Positions 14,152-23,348 of a stretch of 29,284 nt of DNA are shown here, piece by piece. The DNA is from an uncultured Collinsella sp. (GTDB taxonomy: Bacteria > Actinomycetota > Coriobacteriia > Coriobacteriales > Coriobacteriaceae): contig CABUUK010000027.1 in assembly GCA_902494765.1 (NCBI GenBank), forward strand, positions 1 through 29,284. The letters run 5' to 3'. Position 1 is the first letter of the stretch, and each line of letters starts with the position of its first letter. The notes under the pieces are model-generated. The model was not told where the DNA came from and did no database searches. It saw only the letters and a program-made list of their open reading frames with translations. A program made the translations under genes and the position numbers.

Positions 14152-14799
14152 ATGACCGTCACCTACGATACGTCCCGTGTGACGCTTGTCGATCACCCGC
14201 TCGTCCAGCACAAGCTGTCGATCCTGCGCGACAAAAACACCGGCACCAACCAGTTCCGTCAGCTCGTGCGCGAACTCGCGCTTTTTGACGGCTACGAGGC
14301 CATGCGCGACCTGCCTATGGAAGACGTCGAGGTCGAGACCCCCATCACTACCGCCACGTTCAAACAGCTTGCCGGCAAGAAACTCGCCATCGTGCCCATC
14401 CTGCGTGCGGGCCTTGGCATGGTCGACGGCATCCTCGACCTGGTGCCCTCCGCTCGTGTGGGCCACATCGGCATGGAGCGCGACGAGGTCACCCACGAGC
14501 CGCACGAGTATTACTGCAAGATGCCCAAGGATATCGACCAGCGCATCTGCCTGGTCGTCGACCCCATGCTCGCCACGGGCGGTTCGGCCGAGATGGCCAT
14601 CAGCTACCTGCGCGAGCGCGGTGTCAAGGACATCCGCATGCTGTGCATCGTCGCGGCCCCCGAGGGCCTCAAGTCGCTGACTGAGAAGGACCCTGATGTG
14701 CATATCTATACCTGCGCCATCGACGACCATCTCAACGAGGCTGCCTACATCGTTCCCGGCCTCGGCGACGCCGGCGACCGCATCTACGGCACGCTCTAG
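14152..14799 (+). CDS. upp: Uracil phosphoribosyltransferase
   Basis: Pyrimidine salvage enzyme joining uracil to PRPP to give UMP, 215 residues, of normal length. The PRPP-binding loop is VVDPMLATGGSA (135-146). The family segments VPILRAGLGMVDG (81-93) and the C-terminal VPGLGDAGDRIYGT, which closes on uracil, are intact. AAAGGGG lies 9 bases before the ATG. It has a 122-base leader after glpK. In many bacteria upp sits close to the ATP synthase genes, as here. Confidence 0.97.
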   Translation: MTVTYDTSRVTLVDHPLVQHKLSILRDKNTGTNQFRQLVRELALFDGYEAMRDLPMEDVEVETPITTATFKQLAGKKLAIVPILRAGLGMVDGILDLVPSARVGHIGMERDEVTHEPHEYYCKMPKDIDQRICLVVDPMLATGGSAEMAISYLRERGVKDIRMLCIVAAPEGLKSLTEKDPDVHIYTCAIDDHLNEAAYIVPGLGDAGDRIYGTL

Positions 14800-14841
14800 T
14801 CGCTGGGCTAAGACGGCCGCGGCTGCAAATACGAAGAAACG

Positions 14842-14876
14842 GTGCGCGCGGACGAACAAAAGGCGACCGCGCGCAC
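14842..14876 (+). terminator. GC-rich hairpin after upp
   Basis: A perfect 10-bp stem, GTGCGCGCGG (14842-14851) with CCGCGCGCAC (14867-14876), and a 15-base loop. No T-run follows, so if it ends upp transcription it is a non-canonical terminator. Confidence 0.45.
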
Positions 14877-14991
14877 TCCTGTTAACGGACGTTTTGCCCT
14901 GCAGGGTTCGAGAAAAACGTATTACCGTACCTGCGGCATAAAGAAGGTCTTAAGAAAACGAACAGGTGCGTATTAACCGATGCTTTTTCGG

Positions 14992-15019
14992 TTGTACTTT
15001 AGCGATTGGCTCGTACAAT
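14992..15019 (+). promoter_or_regulatory. Candidate promoter of the ATP synthase operon
   Basis: TTGTAC (14992-14997), a 16-base spacer and TACAAT (15014-15019). The -35 overlaps a small inverted repeat, AACCGA (14975-14980) with TCGGTT (14988-14993), which could bind a regulator or fold. Confidence 0.55.
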
Positions 15020-15080
15020 AGTCACCAATGTTTGGCGGGAACTGTTCTGTGAAGCGTTAAAAAGGAAAGTGAGGACGCCA

Positions 15081-15392
15081 GTGTTTCAGATAGCCGATCT
15101 GCTCGCTATCGTTGCAGGCGCCATCGCGGGCGCAATTGCCTTCCTTCCCTTTGTCTTTACGCTCAAGCCGGTTCTTGACGATAAACAGAATGCGGACATG
15201 CTCAAGGGTATGGTGAGTCTGGCGGTCTCGGCAATCGCCCTGCTCGTCTTTACCTTGGTTGTGTTTGTGTTGTTCGGAGAGGCATTTCGCATGTTCCTCC
15301 TGGGCGAGGCGATCGGCTTCGTGGCCTTTATGGCCGCCTGCACGGTTCGCGTCGCCAAGGCGCTGCGAGATCCTCATGAGGTCGAAAGGTAA
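15081..15392 (+). CDS. Small membrane protein at the AtpI position
   Basis: A 103-residue hydrophobic protein directly ahead of atpB. About three membrane segments can be seen: IADLLAIVAGAIAGAIAFLP, LAVSAIALLVFTLVVFVLFG and MFLLGEAIGFVAFMAACTV, the last two separated by a short stretch. AtpI, which helps assemble the c-ring in some species, occupies this place in many atp operons, but the sequence is not a clear AtpI match, so this is by position. GTG at 15081 is chosen because GAGGA lies 5 bases upstream; in-frame GTG at 15069 and ATG at 15006 are less well placed, the latter lying upstream of or within the promoter region. The atpB start is 3 bases after the stop. Confidence 0.75.
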   Translation: MFQIADLLAIVAGAIAGAIAFLPFVFTLKPVLDDKQNADMLKGMVSLAVSAIALLVFTLVVFVLFGEAFRMFLLGEAIGFVAFMAACTVRVAKALRDPHEVER

Positions 15393-15395
15393 GTC

Positions 15396-16199
15396 GTGGA
15401 AATTTTTGAAAAGCTGCCTGATGAGATTAATCATCTGGTCAGCGAGTTCAGCTCCACCCCTGTCGTGGGCGATCTGAGCTGCGGCATCACGCAGTACTCG
15501 TTTTGGCTGATCGTCTCCACGATCGTGCTCCTGATCGTCCTGGCCGTGTTCAAGAAGAAGCAGACCCTGGTTCCCAAGGGCTTCTTCGTCAACGGTTTCG
15601 AGTACATCATCGAGTACGTCGAGAACGATATCGGCAAGGGCGTCGTGGGTGAGAACTGGAAGAAGCACTTCCCGTTCCTGTGCTCGCTTTTCCTGTTCAT
15701 CCTGATCAACAACATGATCGGCCTGATCCCGGGAATGAAGCCCGGCACCGGCGCAATCGGCTCCACCGCCGCGCTCGCCATCTTCGCCTTTGTGTACTTC
15801 ATCTACTACGGATGCAAGGCTCACGGCGTGATCGGCTACATCAAGAGCCTCGCCCCGCAGGGCGTGAGCTTCCCGATGAACGTGCTCGTGTGGGTCGTCG
15901 AGCTTTTCTCGACCTTCCTGCGCCTCATCACGCTCGCCGTCCGTCTGTTCTGCAACATGTTCGCAGGACACGTGGTCATGGGCTCGTTCGCCATCATGGC
16001 GAGCATGTTCATGCAGCCGCTGCTTCAGCAGGTTTCCGCGGCCCACGCCGTCGGCGCCCTGCCTTCGCTAGCCTGGCTTGCCATCCTCATCCTGATCTAT
16101 GCGATCGAGCTTGTGGTCGGCGCCATCCAGGCTTACGTCTTCACGGTCCTTACCGCCGTGTATGTCTCCGAGGCAGAGGAGGTCGCGGAGGAGGAGTAG
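15396..16199 (+). CDS. atpB: ATP synthase Fo subunit a
   Basis: Membrane subunit a, 267 residues, which forms the two proton half-channels beside the c-ring. The signature helix is FLRLITLAVRLFCNMFAGH (173-191), with the essential arginine at 183 (equivalent to R210 of E. coli). Five or more hydrophobic segments are seen (about 34-52, 93-112, 122-140, 160-215 and 225-255). The start is GTG at 15396 with GAAAGGT upstream; there is no good alternative. The tail is acidic (SEAEEVAEEE). Unlike the rest of the operon, a 124-base gap separates it from atpE. Confidence 0.96.
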   Translation: MEIFEKLPDEINHLVSEFSSTPVVGDLSCGITQYSFWLIVSTIVLLIVLAVFKKKQTLVPKGFFVNGFEYIIEYVENDIGKGVVGENWKKHFPFLCSLFLFILINNMIGLIPGMKPGTGAIGSTAALAIFAFVYFIYYGCKAHGVIGYIKSLAPQGVSFPMNVLVWVVELFSTFLRLITLAVRLFCNMFAGHVVMGSFAIMASMFMQPLLQQVSAAHAVGALPSLAWLAILILIYAIELVVGAIQAYVFTVLTAVYVSEAEEVAEEE

Positions 16200-16323
16200 T
16201 CTTCCGTTCGTGCCTTAAAGGTAAGGCAATTCGTTAAACCGCCGGTGCCCGTACCCATGGAGCCCGGCAGTTATAAAAAGGTTATCCTGCGTGAAATAAG
16301 ACACGCACGACAAAGGAGGAATC

Positions 16324-16518
16324 GTGGGAGTTATCGGTTACGGTCTCGGTGTTATCGGCGCTGGTCTTGCTATCGGCCTGTCTGCTCTGGGTGCTACGGG
16401 TGCTATGGCCCGTCAGCCTGAGGTCCAGGGCCGCGTGTTCACCGTCTTCATCATGGGCTCCGCCTTCGGCGAGGCTCTGGCTCTGATCGGCTTCGTTGTC
16501 GCGCTGATCGTTAAATAG
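16324..16518 (+). CDS. atpE: ATP synthase Fo subunit c
   Basis: Two-helix proteolipid of the rotor ring, only 64 residues, shorter than the usual 70-80 because the first helix starts almost at residue 1. Helix 1 carries the glycine- and alanine-rich packing pattern; the polar loop is ARQPE (29-33). The ion-carrying acid is E50 in GSAFGEALALIG. The residue after it is alanine, and helix 1 has no glutamine at the sodium-ligand position, so proton rather than sodium coupling is inferred. The GTG start has a near-ideal AAAGGAGG 4 bases upstream, fitting the need for many copies per complex. Confidence 0.95.
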   Translation: MGVIGYGLGVIGAGLAIGLSALGATGAMARQPEVQGRVFTVFIMGSAFGEALALIGFVVALIVK

Positions 16519-16533
16519 CACGGAGCGTCAAGT

Positions 16534-17136
16534 ATGAATCTTTCATCCCAGAAGAGCGCGATCGCACTCTCCGCGTCCGCGGCCGCGCTGCTCATGCCGG
16601 TTTCCGCGTTCGCTGAGGACGGCGCTGCCGGTGCGGACATCCTCATCCCTAAGATGGCGGAGTTCATCCCGGCGCTTATCGCCTTCCTGATTATCTGGAT
16701 CGTGCTGGCCAAGGTCGCCCTGCCGGGCATCATGAAGACCATGGAGGAGCGCGGCAAGAAGATCGAGGAGAGCCTCGACGAGGCCGAGAAGACCAAGCAG
16801 GAGGCTATCGCCAAGCGCGCTGAGTCCGACTCGATCGTCACCGACGCCCGTCGTCAGGCTGCCGACATCGTTCTCGAGGCCCGTAAGGACGCCGAGTCCG
16901 AGCGCGCCCGTATCATCGAGGCTGCTCACAAGGAGGCCGAGGAGATCATCGCCAAGGCCCATACGACCGTCGAGGACGAGCGCAAGTCCATCTACGCCGG
17001 TGCCGCGAGCTCCATCGCCGACCTGTCCGTTGCCGTCGCCACCAAGATCGTGGGCGAGGCACTCGATGACGAGGCCGAGCAGAAGAAGCTCATCGAGCGC
17101 TACATCCAGGAAGCAGGTAGCCTGAATGCCGACTAG
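16534..17136 (+). CDS. atpF: ATP synthase Fo subunit b
   Basis: Peripheral-stalk subunit of 200 residues. The normal parts are the membrane helix at about 42-63 (AEFIPALIAFLIIWIVLAKV) and the long charged helix (about 68-165) that dimerises and reaches the delta subunit. Ahead of these is an extra stretch (1-28) with a lysine, a hydrophobic alanine-rich core and AFA before EDG, which looks like a cleavable Sec signal peptide. The ATG at 16534 is the only start that fits, 15 bases after atpE, with a modest CGGAG upstream. It overlaps atpH by 11 bases. Confidence 0.95.
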   Translation: MNLSSQKSAIALSASAAALLMPVSAFAEDGAAGADILIPKMAEFIPALIAFLIIWIVLAKVALPGIMKTMEERGKKIEESLDEAEKTKQEAIAKRAESDSIVTDARRQAADIVLEARKDAESERARIIEAAHKEAEEIIAKAHTTVEDERKSIYAGAASSIADLSVAVATKIVGEALDDEAEQKKLIERYIQEAGSLNAD

Positions 17137-17602
17137 CCGCTATCAGGACAAGGTGCTCGAGACCTACGCGCGCTCCCTTCTGGAAGCCGCTAAGGCCGAG
17201 AACCATGTGTTCGAGGACCTCGAGATGATCGAGCGCCTGGCTTCTGCCAGCCCCGAGATCATCGCCGTGCTCGACACCATGTCCAAGCGCGACCAGCTCG
17301 ACCTTCTTCCCAAGGTGGCAGCTGCCTTTAAGTATGTTGCCGAGGAAGACGAGGATGTAGTGGGCGTGACCGTCACCACGGCGATCCCGCTCGACGACGA
17401 GCTGCGTCAAACCATCACTAAGAAATGCGAGCAGGACTTCGGCCGCAAGGTATTCCTTATCGAGCAGGTCGACCCGTCTATCGTGGGCGGCCTGGTGCTC
17501 GAGGCCCGCGGCGAGCGTCGTGACATTTCCGTCAAGACGCAGCTGCGCATCGCGCAGGAGACCCTCGCAAACTCTGCTAATTCGTACGGAGGTGAAGCCT
17601 AA
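17126..17602 (+). CDS. atpH: ATP synthase F1 subunit delta
   Basis: Connects the b stalk to the top of the alpha/beta hexamer; 158 residues, slightly short of the usual 175-180. Family features are the N-terminal helical bundle (YARSLLEAAKAENHVFEDLE) and the C-terminal pattern FLIEQVDPSIVGGLVLEARG (107-126), the best-conserved part of delta subunits. It starts inside the end of atpF and its stop overlaps the atpA start (TAATG), so translational coupling is likely on both sides. Confidence 0.95.
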   Translation: MPTSRYQDKVLETYARSLLEAAKAENHVFEDLEMIERLASASPEIIAVLDTMSKRDQLDLLPKVAAAFKYVAEEDEDVVGVTVTTAIPLDDELRQTITKKCEQDFGRKVFLIEQVDPSIVGGLVLEARGERRDISVKTQLRIAQETLANSANSYGGEA

Positions 17603-19200
17603 TGTCCGAAACCCTCAATGCCCAGGATATCGCCAAGAAACTGCAGGAGCAGCTCACGAGCCTCTCCGCGACGGTCGATACGCATGAGGTTTCAACGGTC
17701 GACGAGGTAGGCGACGGCATCGCGCGTGTCTCCGGCCTCAAGAGCGCCATGGCAGGCGAGCTTCTGGAGTTCAAGAGCTCCGATACCGGTGAGACCGTCT
17801 TCGGCCTTGCCCAGAACCTTGACCGTGACGAGGTCGGCGCCGTTCTGTTTGGTGCCGTCGACTCCATCAAGGAAGGCGACGAGTGCCGCACCACTGGCCG
17901 CATTATGGATATCCCTGTGAGCCGCGCCATGCTTGGCCGCGTCGTCAATCCGCTCGGCCAGCCCATCGACGGCCTGGGCGACATCGTCGCCACGCACCGT
18001 CGCCCCATCGAGTTCAAGGCCCCCGGCGTCATCGACCGTACCCCGGTGTGTGAGCCGGTTCAGACCGGCCTGTTGGCCATCGACTCCATGGTGCCTATTG
18101 GTCGCGGTCAGCGAGAGCTCATCATTGGCGACCGTAAGACCGGTAAGACCGCCATCGCCATCGACGCTATCCTCAACCAGCGCGGTAAGGGCATGGTCTG
18201 CATCTATGTCGCCATCGGCCAGAAGGCCTCCACGGTTGCCAACATCTGCGAGACCCTCGCTCAGCACGGTGCGCTCGACTACACCATTATCGTTTCGGCC
18301 ACCGCTGCCGATTCCGCCCCTATGCAGTACATCGCGCCTATGGCCGGTGCCGCTATCGGCGAGTTCTTCATGTACAACGGTGAGGACGGCAAGCCCGCCA
18401 GCGAGACCAACCCCGGTGGCCACGTGCTCGTCATCTACGACGACCTGTCCAAGCAGGCCGTGGCCTACCGTCAGATGTCGCTGACGCTGCATCGTCCGCC
18501 CGGACGCGAGGCCTATCCTGGCGACATCTTCTACCTGCACTCTCGTCTGCTCGAGCGTGCAGTCAAGATGTCCAAGAAGAACGGTTACGGCTCCATGACG
18601 GCTCTTCCGATCATCGAGACCCAGGACGGCGACGTCTCGGCCTACATTCCGACCAACGTCATTTCCATTACCGATGGTCAGATCTACCTGCAGTCCGAGC
18701 TTTTCTTCCAGGGCCAGCGCCCGGCAGTCGACGTGGGCATTTCCGTGTCCCGCGTCGGTGGCGACGCACAGACCAAGGCCATGAAGCAGGTCGCCGGCAA
18801 CCTCCGTCTGGACCTTGCTTCGTACCAGGAGCTCGCCGGCTTCACACAGTTCGGCTCCGACCTCGACGAGGCCACGCAAAAGCAGCTTACCCACGGCGCT
18901 CGCATGACTGAGCTCCTTAAGCAGCCGCGCTACAAGCCGTTTGAGGTTGGCGAGCAGATCGTTACGCTGTTCGCTGGCAACGAGGGCTTCCTGGATGACC
19001 TGGAGATTGCCGACGTGCTGCCTTTCCGTGCCGAGCTCATCGAGTACATGGACAATGGCTTTGGCTCGCTGCTCGACAAGGTTCGCGCCAAGAAGATCGA
19101 TGATGACACCAAGGCTGAGCTCTTGCGCGTCATCGGCGACTTCAAGCAGCAGTTCATGGCCAAGCACCATTCGGATGTTTCTGGATCAGAGGAGAACTAA
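17602..19200 (+). CDS. atpA: ATP synthase F1 subunit alpha
   Basis: Non-catalytic nucleotide-binding subunit of the hexamer, 532 residues. It has an N-terminal beta barrel (about 25-95), P-loop GDRKTGKT (176-183), YDDLSKQAVAYRQMSL (about 280-295), and PPGREAYPGDIFYLHSRLLE, the family signature region. The C-terminal helical bundle is complete, with a short acidic end (SGSEEN). GGAGGTGAAGCC precedes the ATG, which shares one base with the atpH stop. Confidence 0.98.
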   Translation: MSETLNAQDIAKKLQEQLTSLSATVDTHEVSTVDEVGDGIARVSGLKSAMAGELLEFKSSDTGETVFGLAQNLDRDEVGAVLFGAVDSIKEGDECRTTGRIMDIPVSRAMLGRVVNPLGQPIDGLGDIVATHRRPIEFKAPGVIDRTPVCEPVQTGLLAIDSMVPIGRGQRELIIGDRKTGKTAIAIDAILNQRGKGMVCIYVAIGQKASTVANICETLAQHGALDYTIIVSATAADSAPMQYIAPMAGAAIGEFFMYNGEDGKPASETNPGGHVLVIYDDLSKQAVAYRQMSLTLHRPPGREAYPGDIFYLHSRLLERAVKMSKKNGYGSMTALPIIETQDGDVSAYIPTNVISITDGQIYLQSELFFQGQRPAVDVGISVSRVGGDAQTKAMKQVAGNLRLDLASYQELAGFTQFGSDLDEATQKQLTHGARMTELLKQPRYKPFEVGEQIVTLFAGNEGFLDDLEIADVLPFRAELIEYMDNGFGSLLDKVRAKKIDDDTKAELLRVIGDFKQQFMAKHHSDVSGSEEN

Positions 19201-19205
19201 GCCCC

Positions 19206-20113
19206 ATGGCCAACCTTCGCGACATTAAGAAGCGAATCTCCTCGGTTACCACGACCAAGCAGATCACGCGCACGATGGAGATGGTCTCTACGGCCAAGAT
19301 CCGTCGTGCTCTCGATCGCTCCAAGCAGGCCGAGCCCTATAAGGAGGCGCTGACCGACGTCATGTTGACGGTCGCCGGCGACGCCTCCTGTTCGGGCACC
19401 GATCCCATGCTGCAGAAGCATGAGAGCGTCAAGCATGGCCTGATTGTCGTTATTGCCTCGGACCGCGGCCTTGCCGGCGGTTTCAATACGACGGTGGAGC
19501 GCACGGCCGAAAAGCTCGCCGCTTCTTGGGCGAACGACGGCATCGAGTGCGAGATCATCGCGTGTGGGCGCAAACCGGCCACGTATTTCCGTGACCGCGA
19601 AAACGTCGTCATGCACTTTGAGGGCAACTCCTCTGAGCCCGATTTCAATCAGGCCCGCATGATCTCCTCTCATATCTGCGATGCGTATCGTGCCGGTGAG
19701 CTTGACCGTGTCGAGCTTGTCTACCACCACGCCAAGAACCGCGTGGATCAGGAGCTTCGCGTCGAGCATCTGTTGCCGCTCGACCCCGAGATGATCGCTA
19801 TGGCCCACGGTCCGCGTAAGAACGAGACCGACGCCCCTAAGCGCATCTCGTCCACGTTCGAGTTCGTGCCCTCTCCCGAGCATGTTCTCGGCAAGCTTGT
19901 GCCGTCTTATATCCTGACGGTCATCTACCAGGCCCTGATCGATTCGGCGGCTGCCGAGCAGGGTGCACGCCGCAAGGCCATGCACTCCGCGACGGAAAAC
20001 GCCACCGCGATCATCTCGACCCTTACCCGCACGTATAGTCGCGTGCGCCAGGCTTCGATCACGACCGAGATTAACGAGATCGTCGGCGGAGCCTCAGCAT
20101 TGGAGGAACAGTA

Positions 20114-20114
<1 letters not shown>
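19206..20114 (+). CDS. atpG: ATP synthase F1 subunit gamma
   Basis: Rotating central shaft, 302 residues. The N-terminal helix ANLRDIKKRISSVTTTKQIT and MEMVSTAKIRRA and the C-terminal helix with RRKAMHSATENA and ASITTEINEIVGGA are the two conserved ends that form the coiled coil inside the hexamer. The middle Rossmann-like domain holds IVVIASDRGLAGGFN. The length is close to the family norm of about 290. It starts 5 bases after atpA and shares one base with the atpD start. Confidence 0.97.
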
Positions 20115-21568
<1,454 letters not shown>

Positions 21569-21571
21569 GTT

Positions 21572-21964
21572 ATGCGTATCCGCATCGTGTGCCCCGTGAG
21601 CTGCGCCTATGAGGGCGACGCTGCGTTTGTGTCGATTCCGTCCACGGATGGCGAGTTTGGCGTTCTGCCTGCTCACTCCAGCGAGATCTGCACGATCGAC
21701 CGCGGTTACGTTCGCGTTTCCGATAAGGCCATGGGCACTGTCGACCACACGTTTGCCGTGGCCGGCGGCTATGCCCAGGTTGCGGACGATGTCGTGACCG
21801 TTCTCGCCGAGCGCGCTTGCGATTTGGCGACCGTCGATGCCGACAAGCTTAAAGCTGATATTCAAGGTTTTGAAGAGAAGCTGGGTAATTTGTCGGAGGA
21901 TGATGCACGCCGCGCCTACCTCTATAATGAAATCGCATGGTGTAAGCTCAAGCTTGCCCAATAG
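21572..21964 (+). CDS. atpC: ATP synthase F1 subunit epsilon
   Basis: Central-stalk subunit of 130 residues that binds gamma and the c-ring and can inhibit ATP hydrolysis. The N-terminal beta sandwich contains DGEFGVLPAHSSEI (28-41), the family hallmark, and GGYAQVADDVVTVLAERA. The C-terminal part (about 88-128) forms the two helices with LYNEIAWCKLKLAQ. The residues known to bind ATP in Bacillus epsilon are not clearly conserved. It is the last gene of the operon; a strong terminator follows. Confidence 0.95.
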   Translation: MRIRIVCPVSCAYEGDAAFVSIPSTDGEFGVLPAHSSEICTIDRGYVRVSDKAMGTVDHTFAVAGGYAQVADDVVTVLAERACDLATVDADKLKADIQGFEEKLGNLSEDDARRAYLYNEIAWCKLKLAQ

Positions 21965-22000
21965 TCAAACGATTTAGCGTTCGACCATTTGCGAACACAT

Positions 22001-22039
22001 CATGCCCGGGATGGCTCAGCCATCCCGGGCATGCTTTTT
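22001..22039 (+). terminator. Rho-independent terminator of the ATP synthase operon
   Basis: A perfect 15-bp stem (22001-22015 with 22019-22033), a 3-base loop, then C and five T. It lies 14 bases before the murA start, so murA is either read through or has a promoter within this gap. Confidence 0.93.
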
Positions 22040-22052
22040 GAAAGGGTAGACC

Positions 22053-23336
22053 TTGGATATTATCCGCGTTGAGGGTGGCCACGCCATCGGAGGCTCCGTG
22101 CCCGTTTCGGGCGCCAAGAACTCCGCACTCAAACTCATGGCGGCAACGCTTCTGGCGCCGGGCAAGACGACGCTGCAGAACGTGCCCGATATTTCCGATG
22201 TCCACGTGATGGGCAAGGTGCTCAAGGGCATGGGCGCTACGATCGATGTTCTCGACGAGCACACGCTCGAGATTGATACCTCTCAGGTCGATTCTTGGGA
22301 GGCCCCCTACGAGCTCGTCGCCAAGATGCGTGCTTCCACCGCCGTGATGGGACCCCTGCTGGGCCGCTTCCATCGCGCCAAGATCGCCATGCCGGGCGGC
22401 TGCAACCTGGGTGCTCGCAAGATCGATATGCACATTCTTGGTCTCGAGGCCCTGGGCGTAGAGTTCGATACCGCCCACGGCTACATCAACGCTAATGCGC
22501 CCCAAGGTCTGCGCGGTACCACCGTTACGCTCGAGTTCGCCAGCGTCGGTGCGACCGAGAACCTCATCATGGCATCCGTGCGCGCGCAGGGCACCACGGT
22601 TATCGACAATGCCGCCCGCGAGCCCGAGATCGTCGATCTCGCCAACATGCTCAACGAGATGGGCGCCAAGATTGTTGGCGCCGGTACGCCTGTCGTGACC
22701 ATCGAGGGCGTGGAAGAACTGCATCCTGTTACCCATCGCGTAGTGGGCGACCGCATCGAGGCCGGTACCTTTATCGTTGCCGGTGCGTTGATGGCCGACG
22801 ATCGTGGTGTCGATGTCACGGGCTTTTGCCCCATTCACTTGGGCATGGTGCTCAAGAAGATGGAGCTCATGGGTATCGACTGCGAGCGCGTCGAGGATGG
22901 CGTCCATGTGAACCGTGCCGAGCGTATCAAGCCGGTCGACATCCAAACGCTTCCGTTCCCCGGCTTCCCGACGGACATGCAGGCGCAGATTATGGTGCTC
23001 TCCGCTCTCGCCGACGGCAGTTCCGTTATTACCGAGAACATCTTCGAGAATCGCTTTATGTTTGCCTCTGAGCTGGTGCGCATGGGTGCCGACATTCGTA
23101 TCGAGAGCCATCATGCCATGATTCATGGCGTCAAGGGTTTCTCGGGTGCACAGGTTACCTCGCCCGATCTGCGTGGCGGAGCGGCCCTCGTCGTAGCGGG
23201 CTTGATCGCCGACGGGACGACCGAGGTTTCGGCTATCCATCACATCAAGCGCGGCTACGAGGAGTTTGTCGAAAAGCTGCAGGCGCTCGGCGCGCATGTC
23301 GAGCATGCTACCGTCCCCGATCCCGTCATCTACTAA
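22053..23336 (+). CDS. murA: UDP-N-acetylglucosamine 1-carboxyvinyltransferase
   Basis: First committed enzyme of peptidoglycan synthesis, moving enolpyruvate from PEP to UDP-GlcNAc; the target of fosfomycin. The product has 427 residues. Catalytic K22 lies in SGAKNSALKLM and the PEP-binding cysteine is C117 in MPGGCNLGAR, so the protein has the fosfomycin-sensitive cysteine rather than aspartate. GFPTDMQAQ holds the conserved aspartate. The start is TTG at 22053 with AAAGGGT upstream; the next ATG is inside the first motif, so TTG is required. The LCP gene starts 12 bases after its stop. Confidence 0.96.
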   Translation: MDIIRVEGGHAIGGSVPVSGAKNSALKLMAATLLAPGKTTLQNVPDISDVHVMGKVLKGMGATIDVLDEHTLEIDTSQVDSWEAPYELVAKMRASTAVMGPLLGRFHRAKIAMPGGCNLGARKIDMHILGLEALGVEFDTAHGYINANAPQGLRGTTVTLEFASVGATENLIMASVRAQGTTVIDNAAREPEIVDLANMLNEMGAKIVGAGTPVVTIEGVEELHPVTHRVVGDRIEAGTFIVAGALMADDRGVDVTGFCPIHLGMVLKKMELMGIDCERVEDGVHVNRAERIKPVDIQTLPFPGFPTDMQAQIMVLSALADGSSVITENIFENRFMFASELVRMGADIRIESHHAMIHGVKGFSGAQVTSPDLRGGAALVVAGLIADGTTEVSAIHHIKRGYEEFVEKLQALGAHVEHATVPDPVIY

Positions 23337-23348
23337 TACAGGTTGCCT

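Noticed and set aside
14152..14799. Minus-strand frame of 263 codons over upp
   Set aside because: Antisense shadow of upp, whose PRPP site and start are clear.
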